Made by a program: the position numbers and the translations under genes. The notes beneath the pieces are model-generated. The model did no database searches, was not told where the DNA came from, and saw only the letters and a program-made list of their open reading frames with translations. Shown here one piece after another: positions 32,801 through 42,510 of a stretch of 47,251 bases of DNA. Where the stretch lies: assembly GCA_004352715.1 (NCBI GenBank), contig SCFE01000041.1, positions 1,775,449 through 1,822,699 on the forward strand. Reading direction: 5' to 3'. This DNA comes from Hofstenia miamia (taxonomy: Eukaryota > Xenacoelomorpha > Acoela). Position 1 is the stretch's first letter; each line of letters starts with the position of its first letter.

Positions 32801-34400
32801 TATATTGAACAAGTATATGGGACTCAACCATAGTACCTTTTATAACTGAAGCGTGTTGTGCAAGAACCCATTATGTATAAATGCAAACGGCAGAGATTAC
32901 TGAAGAGATTAACAAGTTTTCTTAGAAATTTCGAATTTTTGAAAAAGATGTAAATTCTCTCCATACTTCGTGTTAATGTATTTCGAAGGTTTTGAGCTCC
33001 TGGAGGCAACAAAGAACTTTGAGTCTTTCTTAATATGTGCAAAGATATTTCTATTTTCGCCCGCTTTTGGTCAATCATTTAATCATGCCTAAGATGTCCC
33101 CCGCCAAAAATCCTGTGCGCGGATCTAGCCAACTCACTTCCATCCTTGTTGATGACCATAATATTTAAATTAGCAGATTCATTGAACAGAACAGATTTCT
33201 TACTACATTTTGGGGAATGACGGAAAAGAAAGGCAAAAATGTTGTCAAGATTCTTCTACGAAAAATTTTTTGCGAAACAAATCTTGCCGTTTAACTAGCA
33301 AACAAAAATGGTAAATTGTAGCAAAAATAAAACAGATGATCTTTTGAAGATTATTTAAATATAATTTTTTACCATTCTGTTAACTGATCTGTTAAACAGA
33401 CTATTTGAAAATCAATAACAAATCAAATCAATTGATTTGATGGTACCATATTGATAACAATTGAGATCATTCGTCTAAATTTTGAGAATTGCCGGGTCAA
33501 AGAAATTTTTTAAGCATTTTCTTGAAATATTGGTGGAATACTAACTATGTATGCATTTCTATTTAGTATGCAATGTACTATGGCATATAAAACTTACTCT
33601 TAAATTAATATTAATGACATTGTTTCATTTTGGTTTTTTCAAACATTTGCTAATACAACTCAAATCAAAAACTGGCTGACTGACAAATGGGTCAGGTCGT
33701 GGACCAACATACTATGGGTCATGGGTCAATTGCAACTCTGATTTTGTCACAACTTAAGGAGAAGCTAATATTTGTCGAAACCCTTCTCTGCAATTCTCTG
33801 TGCTACACTGTATTTTTTTATGCAAAATTCTTGACAAAATTCGCCAGCATAAGATTTATTTTATATGTACTAGACAAATATGGATGCGGGTGCATGTACT
33901 GAATTTCAAATGTTGCGTTTTTTAAATTGTTTAGCAATTAATATAACACCAATACACTTGACGTTGTAGTGAAAGAATATAAGTGATATTCGAAAAGACT
34001 CTCTCAAAATCTGCCCAAACAAAACTCTCTCTGGGCTTAGGTTGAAAAGATGCTTGCATTCAGAACATCAGCAATTTCAGGAATTAGTAATGCTAAACAC
34101 ATTTTTATTAAAGCCGCGATCATCTTAAAGTACTGGATTTCAATTGTAAAGCAATAAAATATACTTAAATAATTCGATTTTATAATATATTGGTACATAC
34201 ATTATTTTTATTCTAGTAAATAAATTGTGAAAGGGAGGGCAAATATTACAATACTACAAGAAATTTCATTACACTTTATTTTGTTTGCTGATGATTTTAA
34301 TCACATTTCAAATATGTGAGAATGTTCCTCTTTAAAAGGCATCTTAGGTCGTTGAAGCTCAATCACTTTTTGAAAATCTCTAATCAATTCAAAATTTAGG
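29900..34400. other. 4.5 kb without recognisable genes
   Basis: AT-rich DNA with only short frames. Items seen are a GC-richer scrap at 32235-32290, a perfect 20-bp palindrome at 33422-33441, and a possible worn 3' tail of a short element at about 30880-30955. None supports a gene. Confidence 0.5.
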
Positions 34401-34409
34401 AAGGCCACC

Positions 34410-34451
34410 TGCCTCCTGTAACCCCTCTTGGTTGCGTCCCTGTGTACACAT
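34410..34451. mobile_element. Solitary hAT-like terminus
   Basis: The stretch ending TTGGTTGCGTCCCTG reads CAGGGACGCAACCAA on the other strand, the style of many hAT ends, preceded by the usual CACCTGCCTCC..CCCCT block. No partner end or 8-bp duplication was found nearby, so it is a fragment. Confidence 0.35.
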
Positions 34452-34604
34452 AGTGTTGGAATTGAAATTATTAATGCATATTAGTTGTCGCACAATACAA
34501 CATGCGAATGCATCAGTCACTTGGCAGGATGTCTAATTACTAATTCCCAGTAACCTCGAATTAGTTACCAGTGAAAAGACATTTGCCAATAGGTTAAACC
34601 TATT

Positions 34605-34665
34605 AAACTGGCCCGGTTCGGTTAAATCCGGTTAATCAGGTTAAAATCCGGTTAAGCAGTTCTAT
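34605..34665. repeat. Short tandem repeat of CCGGTTAA
   Basis: TCCGGTTAA recurs at roughly 18-20 bp spacing (CCGGTTCGGTTAAA, TCCGGTTAATCAGGTTAAAA, TCCGGTTAAGC), just before a (TA)n array. Confidence 0.75.
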
Positions 34666-34675
34666 TTTTGATTTT

Positions 34676-34679
<4 letters not shown>

Positions 34680-34721
<42 letters not shown>
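34680..34721. repeat. (TA)n microsatellite
   Basis: About 42 bp of uninterrupted TA. Confidence 0.97.
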
Positions 34722-34725
<4 letters not shown>

Positions 34726-35104
34726 CAAATTATTATATAGTGTACTCCACCACTAAGGCTGCAAGAATACAACATTGATATGAAAAACTAATGTCACTTT
34801 GTAAACCGCGTTTCTTTACACAAAATTTCTGGCTTTTCTTTATAATATTTGGCCTTGTCGCTTAAATACCAGCAATAATTACAGCAAACACCTGGTCTGC
34901 GTTAATTAGGTTAGGTAAATTGCTGACGTTAGCCTATTATTTTTTATATCGCTTGATAAATATCAGCAAAAAGAAACCATGTAAACAGGCGCTTTCAATA
35001 TTGAATACGTCAAATTCAACCAACATGAGGAATAATGTGAACTAAATCCCGCCATTGCAATTGTCAAATGAAATCAACACGAGGAATCGGTGTTGAATCA
35101 ATAT

Positions 35105-35825
35105 AATAGATGCTTTAGATATTTAATATGTGAATATTCAAGTTATTATAAGAATAATTTGTGCAAAGCTTTAGCACTACGTGAATATTGCTTGTTAACA
35201 AGAACAAAATTTATTGACAATATACTTTTTAACGATGCTTCGACAATTTCTTTCTAAGTTTATTTAGAATAAAAATGTTCAATTTAAATTTATTATACGC
35301 AAAATTATTAGTGCATTGTTAAAGTATATAAAGCAGTACATTTTTCAAATTACAATACAATTATTTCATAAATATAAAATTATGGAATTAGGTGTTGTAA
35401 TGAATGGCAATGGTAATATTTTTATCGTTGTTTATTTCTTTGACTGCCAACAAATTTTATGCTGCATAATGCAGTTTTCTCTGCTTTTAGCAGATTTATA
35501 GACATTATAAAAATAAATTATCAGTAATGTTTAAATGTGAAGTCTACTAAATGCTTTATAAACGTTTCTAAGTCACTTCTAAGCATTTCCTTGATGTCTT
35601 CTAAACGTCTTCTAAACATCTTCTAAACGTCTTCTAAAAGTCTTCTAGACGTCTTCTAAACGTCTTCTAGACGTCTTCTAAACGTCTTCTAAACGTCTTC
35701 TAAACCATTTCTAAACGTCTTATAGAGGTCTTCTACACCTGACATAGATGCCATTTCTAAACATCTTCTAAACCATTTTAAGACGTGTTATAAGACGTCT
35801 TCTAAACGTTTTATTGTTTATTGGG
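35105..35825. mobile_element. Element X, copy B (right half)
   Basis: Aligns by eye with 17816-18438 of copy A: shared phrases include AAGAATAATTT(A/G)TGCAAAGC, ACAAGAACAAAATT and TTCAATTTAAATTTAT. It contains the 11-bp minisatellite (35591-35725) and ends with ATTGTTTATTGGG at 35813-35825. TT follows, unlike the AA after copy A. The left half is missing; upstream is a (TA)n array and unrelated sequence. Confidence 0.8.
35591..35725. repeat. 11-bp minisatellite (CTTCTAAACGT)n, longest array
   Basis: About eleven units, mostly CTTCTAAACGT with interspersed CTTCTAGACGT. Confidence 0.92.
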
Positions 35826-36435
35826 TTGAAGCTTTTCGTGCGCAAAGACTGCAACTGTTTCCACTATTGACTTGAATGAAAATATGAACGATTCTCCGTG
35901 TGTTTCTAAATCATTTTGTTGCGCTATGGGCTTAAAAGGCGTTGATTTTATTATTTGTGATTCAGTCTTGATTTCAACTGAAGATCTTTGTGATGAAGAA
36001 CTGGCTGCTATCGTGTACGTTAATAGGATACATAACATACAAGGAAAATTTGAAATATCCAGTTCACTACTAGACGGTATACCTAAATACACAGAGTTAA
36101 TTAGTCATGGTAGATTGAAGTCCCATGAGCAGAGCTCTTCAATTTGGTTTGCTGCTGCTCTGTTGCTTTAAAAATATGATCTTTGCGCTGTACTGAATAT
36201 CTTATAACATTGTTTATGTTTTTTGTCTGATGCTCTAGCTTTGGAAAAAAGTTATTCACCCTGCATATTTCGCTGTGTAGTAAACTGTTTTATGAGGTCT
36301 ATGCATCATCATTTAGTGAAAGAGCTTTACCTGCAAGTAATAATATTTATGTTGAATGTATCTGTAGTTGTAAATACATATATACCATTCTTTCGCATGG
36401 GTTTTTCTAAAATTTCAATGATATTTATTAACTAA
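35826..36435 (+). other. Unassigned coding-like stretch next to element X
   Basis: Directly after X copy B an open frame (35838-36171) reads ATVSTIDLNENMNDSPCVSK, then DFIICDSVLISTEDLCDEEL and SSSLLDGIPKYTELISHGRL before a stop. A second frame follows at 36223-36435 (YSPCIFRCVVNCFMRSMHHH). Cys and charged residues make it more protein-like than the neighbouring chance frames, and it could be another transposase relic cut by X. I recognise no family. Confidence 0.3.
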
Positions 36436-37740
36436 TCTAAGATATTAGTTGTTGTTTGTTGAACAGCTGTAGCGAATATTTTGCTCTATTATGCATACAT
36501 TTATTGCAGCCCACTAAACTTTTTCCTCATAATAAGACGATTGTCGTCCTTCTTTTAAATAGTCCCTGCTGTACTAAAAAATTCATTTGACTTCGCTAGG
36601 TACTCAAAAACTCGGACATGTTTGCACGTAATCATTGTCTTTTGTAATTGGGTAAATCAAAAAAAACGAGAATAGCACAATTGCAGAAAACGAAATGTAT
36701 GCAACAACTGCATTTAAGATGTGCAGTCAAATTTGACCACTCATTCTTTCTAGTGTTAATTGAATATTCTCTAACTGAGAATAGTGATTTTATCAACAAA
36801 TGCATTGTTCAAAGAATAGCGTGCAAATTCGTGGAACACGAACCATTGAGTAAATTCATTTATGATTTACCTTTTGATGCGGAAATTATATTTTTTCGGT
36901 GATAGGTAAATTAAGATACAAAAATATAAAATGTATATTTAACAATTTTTACAACATTTCCACTCGGTGCTTTGCTGTGAATGCGGAATTACGCCATTAG
37001 GTAATTGCTACATAATGTAATCAAACACTAACGTCAATCATTAATGCTTTTGCGGCTTCATCTGATGTATTTGCCTCAATATTTGGCTTCAACTACTACT
37101 TTCGTGCAGAATAATGACAGAAAAACTACTTCCAACTACTGTTCTTCAGTCATTCTTCGAATTCAAATTAAGGTAGTACATAATATTATCTTGAATATGT
37201 TAATTTTGAGAAAATTAGCCACTGCGATGTGAAATCTCACTTTTCTGGAAGCTTATGGAATGAAAATAATAATTAAAAGGAAATTTTTTGCTTAATTTAT
37301 GCTAATTAGCCAAGATGGCCTCCGCAATTTTAGTACTTCAGTTGAGAAACTCTAGGGACTTGATACATTACCGGAATCTCTTCATTTTAGTGTTGTTTTA
37401 ATATCAGAGTGATGACTAGGGAATGATACTTTCAGTTTTTTATTTACGAGCTTTTATTTGAAAATGTTCAAAATTCAGTATACTTTGCACTTTAAAAATT
37501 CTTCAATAATTTCAATAAGATCTTTTTGATCCGATTTCTTGTTAATAGGCTTTACAAATCTGAAAGGAGTGAAATTACCCTAGCATAATATATTTCATAA
37601 AAAATTAGCTTTATGAAAACCTTTATTGAGTTAAAGTTAAATTTCAATCTGCAGAAATTGACAATTTAGTTTTACTAGAAAATTTATCAAAGACAAACAT
37701 GCTAAATTTTGTTGCAATTTTTTCCAGTCTTTAGAGCAAT
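36436..37740. other. No recognisable gene
   Basis: A short frame at 36648-36902 (KCIVQRIACKFVEHEPLSKF) is weakly reminiscent of a transposase C-terminus, but this is not enough for a call. The rest is AT-rich and featureless. Confidence 0.4.
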
Positions 37741-37749
37741 CTAACATTT

Positions 37750-38139
37750 CTTCACCTGTTCATTGGAATGACGAGGAAGAAGTTATTGCACAAAATGCTA
37801 GTAATCTTTTTAGTAATTTTTTTCATCGGTTTATGAAGTATCAGATCCAGTTGTTGCTGATTTTGAACCATTTGTTTGTAATATCATAGAGGTAAATCTT
37901 GAAATGGTGTGCAAAGCTCTAAATGAAATGTCTCCCTATGGATGTGGCCTGGATGATGTTCCTGCTATCCTTATCTACCGTTATAGAAAAGTGTTGTCTG
38001 TCCATGTTTTAAATATGTTTAGAAACTACATAATCATTGTGCTGTACCCAGAATATGGGAAAAATTTATATAATCCCTATTTTAAAGCATGGGTCTAAAA
38101 GGAATGTAAATAGTTATAGGCCTATTAGCATAGATAGAC
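37750..38139 (+). pseudogene. LINE ORF2 fragment upstream of the RT core
   Basis: The frame reads DEEEVIAQNASNLFSNFF, then after a one-base shift VYEVSDPVVADFEPF, NLEMVCKALNEMSPYGCGLD and DVPAILIYR. After another shift it reads IIPILKHGSKRNVNSYRPIS. These are the linker and first blocks of a CR1/RTE/Jockey-type ORF2, ending at the conserved YRPIS. The copy is cut off at 38139 where a different, GC-rich sequence begins. It differs from the LINE at 27.3 kb. Confidence 0.8.
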
Positions 38140-39075
38140 GCGGATATAATTTTTTATAATTGCATTGCACCGCACCCGCAGTGAGTGGGCCCGCAACTGC
38201 ACCGCGCCCTTTGTCTGTAGAAAAATTCACTCGCACCCTCAACACGCCACTATTTTCTAAATGTCACTGAATTGAATTTCTATAACTGTTTAATGTAGTG
38301 AATGAATGCAAACATATTATATTACAGGTATAGATTTCGTATTATAACTAACATTTTATTAGTTTAGTATTACACATGTAACAAACTAAAAATGTCCACC
38401 CGCACTGCATCATAACCAGTGTTGAAACTGTGCCTTGTTTTCCTAGGACAAGCATGGCACGAACATGCGCAATAAGGCACGAGTACGGCACGACAGTAAA
38501 TTTAAAAAAAATCAATCACAAGTCCTGCACAGCAGGATTAAACCTACATGAATAAAAAGTTTTTGGAGACAAATTGTTTCAATAGATTAACAAATTGTTC
38601 AAAAAACAAAATTTGTGATGATTTTAATGTGTAAATTAATAGATAGAAAATCAAAATAACAATAAATTTTATTCGTATTTTAATGTCTTGAATTTTCAAT
38701 ATAATAATGGAAGTTCATTTAAATATATATACTGTAGACATTGATTTTGATTATAATTCCATATTTTTAATGGTGAAATGTTTTTGGGTAGCAGTCACTG
38801 GAAAATAGCAGTTTGTAATTTTACAATCAATATAAATATATCGCATCATGTAAACGCAATTATTTAAACGATATTCAGAAATTAATTCTATTTTTGACTT
38901 GAAATTGTGTCTTTATCTTGATTAATAACAATAATGGGACATAGCATGCTATAATAATATGAAAAGTTGTAACCAAAAATTGCTTCGTTTGCGAACAAAT
39001 GATTTTCATAATTTGTTTACTTTTCTAGCTACTTGAGAAATCGCGGCTTTAAAAGTTGTATCGTTTGTGCGCGGA
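38140..39075. mobile_element. GC-rich repeat block, possible hAT-type element
   Basis: 38140-38260 carries GCACCGCACCCGC, GGGCCCGC and CGCACCC phrases, and 38395-38500 carries GGCACGA repeats. Such short iterated GC motifs sit inside the ends of many hAT elements. It abruptly replaces LINE sequence at 38140, which suggests an insertion. No inverted ends or duplication could be paired, and 38500-39075 is plain AT-rich DNA. Confidence 0.3.
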
Positions 39076-39077
39076 TT

Positions 39078-40258
39078 TATACCCGTCTTATAATAGTAGA
39101 ACACATTGTAAGACATATAGAAGTGCAGATACGTCTTCTAAACGTCTTCTAAACGTTTTCTAAACCATTACTAAATGTTTTCTAAACTATTTCTAGGAAA
39201 TTTCTGAAAGTTTTCTAAACAATTCCCAACTGCTTGTTACAGTGTGGACCAGTTTTTAATGGATCAAATCAGTGACTCACTTCAACAAGCAAATTCAATA
39301 GTGCATGAATGCGTTTACATCTGCTCCTCATGTTGATTTCATTTGAAGACTTCAATTGCGCATGGTCGTGTTTGCATTTGTTCATCATGAAGTAATCGTT
39401 TGACGAATTCAATGGATTCTTAATATAAACACCCCACAGAAACGAAAGCGCATGGAGGAGGGCAACTGAATATATTTATTTTTGATCTATTTTGTGTTCA
39501 ACTTTCCCCTTAACGCACCAGTGCAAACGCAATTTCACAATTGAGTTCTTCAAACTAAGCAAAATTTTTATTTTTTCATTCGTATTTATGTTTTCTAAAC
39601 TATTTCTAGGAAATTTCTGAAAGTTTTCTAAACAATTCCCAACTGCTTGTTACAGTGTGGACCAGTTTTTAATGGATCAAATCAGTGACTCACTTCAACA
39701 AGCAAATTCAATAGTGCATGAATGCGTTTACATCTGCTCCTCATGTTGATTTCATTTGAAGACTTCAATTGCGCATGGTCGTGTTTGCATTTGTTCATCA
39801 TGAAGTAATCGTTTGACGAATTCAATGGATTCCTAATATAAACACCCCACAGAAACGAAAGCGCATGGAGGAGGGCAACTGAATATATTTATTTTTGATC
39901 TATTTTGTGTTCAACTTTCCCCTTAACGCACAAGTGTAAACGTGATTTCACAATTGAGTTCTTCAAACTAAGCAAAATTTTTATTTTTTCATTCGTATTG
40001 CTAGCCAAAAAGTAGCTAATTTTTTTAAAGATTTTTGAGCTACAATCGCTTCAATATAAATGTAGAATTTGTTAAATTTCATTTTTCGTACATTAAAAAT
40101 TTTAATTGAATAATTGGAATACCCATATACCATATAACATGAACTTGTGCAAGTTAAAAAATAACTGCCACACGCACATATATAAAAAAATAACATATAT
40201 GAATATTGAGTGATTTGTCAGGGGCTGATGTAATTTAAAAAATATATATATATACTGT
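39078..40258. mobile_element. Element X, copy C (left half)
   Basis: Matches 16078-16690 of copy A: TATACCC(G/C)TCTTATAAT, then AGTGACTC..TTCAA(C)AAGCAAATTCAATAGTGCAT, CGTTTGACGAATTCAA and AACATGAACTTG(T/C)GCAAGT, ending in (TA)n at 40242-40254. The terminal CCCAATAAACAAT is not preserved. It carries an internal 413-bp tandem duplication. It has the same orientation as copies A and B. Confidence 0.78.
39175..40000. repeat. Tandem duplication, 2 x 413 bp, inside X copy C
   Basis: Copy 1 is 39175-39587 and copy 2 is 39588-40000. They differ at only a handful of positions (for example GGATTCTTAAT against GGATTCCTAAT, GCACCAGTGCAAACGC against GCACAAGTGTAAACGT), so the duplication is young but not an exact assembly repeat. 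Confidence 0.9.
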
Positions 40259-40259
40259 A

Positions 40260-40560
40260 TATTAGAGAGTGACAATATGAGGTAAAAAAAGACCCGAAAC
40301 CGACCCGAAACTTTGAATTTGATTTTACGTTGTGGATGTTTCTCCAATCAAATGATCATTAACATCAATCATTTTCTGACGGGGAAATGCAATTCATTCA
40401 TTCGCATCACTTAACGTCATGAATCTTTCTCAAATCAAGCCTTGACTAATATAAATATTTTTCTAATAAACAATCTAATCTTTGTTCCCGAACCCGACAC
40501 AACCCGACAATTTGACACCCGAACCAGATATATGTATATATATATATATATATATGCCAA
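40260..40560. repeat. ACCCGA-rich stretches and (TA)n
   Basis: GACCCGAAACCGACCCGAAAC at 40290-40311 and CCCGAACCCGACACAACCCG with CACCCGAACCAG at 40488-40526 bracket a 180-bp AT-rich core. A (TA)n array follows at 40527-40555. Iterated ACCCGA is common inside hAT ends; the two blocks are in the same orientation, so no element is claimed. Confidence 0.4.
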
Positions 40561-40884
40561 ACTTTCTAAATTTTGGGCTTAGTTAATTTTTTAAATATAG
40601 TAGCCAATCCCACTCATACAATAATGCAAAGTAAATGACTTACATCAGCTTTAGTTATCCAAAACAACAGTAGATCAAATTGCTTTCACAGTATACATTA
40701 CAGTGTATACAGCTTATGCAGTGACCCTAAACAAACTAATGCTACATTGACAATTATACCAATTAAGTTTGTTTATATACCGTAACAATATGCTGAAAAT
40801 TTTGACAAATATGAATTATAATTTTAACATTTATAATTATGCTAGCTTTAAAAATTATTTCTGGCATGAACATAAAAAAGTAAA

Positions 40885-41156
40885 AGAACACAAATGTTAT
40901 ACCTAGAACAAATAAGGTATTGACAGATCATGCATTTTCCATCTGCGGTCCATTCCTACTTAATATGGTGCCTAATGAAATTAAGATCATCACTAGCGTT
41001 GAAGTCTTTAAGAAGAAACTAAAGCATTATTTATTTAGAGAGCAATTTAATTCGATTATTGTTTAGTATTGTAAATAGCGCATTTGAGTTTTTTGTATAA
41101 AAAGTTATGCGCTTTATAAGAATATACATTTATTTATTTATTTATTATTATTATGT
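40885..41156 (+). pseudogene. LINE 3' end (ORF2 C-terminus, UTR and tail)
   Basis: An open frame (40891-41066) reads TNVIPRTNKVLTDHAFSICG, then PFLLNMVPNEIKIITSVEVF and KKKLKHYLFREQF before a stop. The aligned motif is normally 'GPxLWNSLPxEI'; Trp-Asn is here Leu-Asn. A short UTR and an (ATTT)n tail at 41128-41153 follow. It is an extreme 5' truncation of a LINE, plus strand. Confidence 0.85.
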
Positions 41157-41376
41157 AATACTAGTCTATAACTAGTACTAATTGCGTACTTAAATGTTAT
41201 AAATTACTTAGGTATAGAAATATTTAAATTGTTTATAATAGTAGTCAATGAAAAGTTGAAATTTTCGCTATATTGGTTTCAAAAATGTTTGAAATAGTCT
41301 ATTATACATTACGTACTTGTTTATTTATTCAAATAAGCTGTAAATTAATGAATGTACAAATTGTACAAATTTGGAT

Positions 41377-41456
41377 AATTTGGCAAATATTTGTCAAGTA
41401 TTTGGAATATTGCAATTACAAAAATTATATATTTTTAACCAAATATTTGCCAAATT
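41377..41456. repeat. 80-bp hairpin with perfect 17-bp arms
   Basis: AATTTGGCAAATATTTG (41377-41393) is the exact reverse complement of 41440-41456, with a 46-bp spacer. No target duplication is evident. Confidence 0.9.
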
Positions 41457-41789
41457 TTGCAAACGTATTTACTAGTGTTATTTTCCACTTTTAAACTTTG
41501 CTTCTATCAAAGCGTCTTGTATTGGAAAACAAAAAAAAATATTGGTTTATATTAAAGTTTGTTTGTGAATGTTTCAAAATGCTTCTGTGAAGAAGTGAAT
41601 TTCTTGTGCTTTTGTTCAATCAGTACAAATATTAGAAATCACTTTACTAAATTGCTATTACCATGTGTATCATACCTACATTTCATCATTATTAACCGAT
41701 ATCTACCAGTGACTGACTAGATTTGTCGACCAGCTAATTTTTTTGCCGGTCTAATTTGTAAAATTATCTTATATTTTTGGTTGGAAAAT

Positions 41790-41890
41790 TACCGTATTTT
41801 TCGGACTATAAGGCTCACCAAGTTATAAGACGCAATATCGGTGAAAGGATTTTCATATATAAGACGCATCGGATTATAAGGCCCAGAAAG
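41790..41890. mobile_element. DNA-transposon end: CCGTATTTTTCGGACTATAAGG type
   Basis: ACCGTATTTTTCGGACTATA at 41791-41810 is followed by iterated TATAAGRCGCA phrases (TTATAAGACGCAATATCGG, TATAAGACGCATCGG, TTATAAGGCCCA). I recognise this phrase as a widely dispersed transposon terminus in animal genomes, from memory and without a superfamily. The opposite end was not found. Confidence 0.55.
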
Positions 41891-41974
41891 CAAAACAAAA
41901 TAATCGGACAAGTTAAAATTTATTCAAATCTTTAGTAGTAATAACAATCAATATTATCAAGACATGACTGGTTG

Positions 41975-42105
41975 ATGCCACTAATATTCATGATAATATA
42001 TCAATTGAGAATAATAGGATGGAGCAATTCCATGTAGGCATTTGAAGACCAGCAAAGCATCTAACCGAGCAACAGAAATCACTTGAAGCTATACAATTGT
42101 AAACA
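41975..42105 (-). pseudogene. LINE C-terminal scrap
   Basis: The minus-strand frame LQVISVARLDALLVFKCLHG followed by IAPSYYSQLIYYHEY corresponds to the 'VxxRxxxLLxFKCLHGxAPxYL' segment near the end of CR1/Jockey-type ORF2. Worn on both sides. Confidence 0.6.
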
Positions 42106-42510
42106 TTTTATAAGTATAAATTGCGATTAACAACAAAACGCTTCTGTGGATTTTTTCAAGGACTGCAACAAGAGTACTCTTGTTGGAAACATTATTATCC
42201 CCATAGTACTCACCCCTCACATCAGAGATAGAAAACAAATATTTTTAGATTTAAATATCAAATAAAATTCAGACAATATGAATTGATGGACATTAACTAC
42301 TGATTCAATATTATTTTCACGAAATATATATTCAGTTAATATACATATTGAGTCTATCAAAGATTAAGATTATTAAAATGTATTCTATTTTCTTTAAATT
42401 AAATTTCTATTAAATTGAATATTAACTTACATATTTATCTTTTTAAGGAATGAAAAAAATCCCTTCAAAAAGGAGTATTAAGAATATTTTTTATTAACTT
42501 TTCTAATATA

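Noticed and set aside
35811-36092. Minus-strand frame of 93 codons beside X copy B
   Set aside because: It is the shadow of the more protein-like plus-strand frame and includes transposon end sequence.
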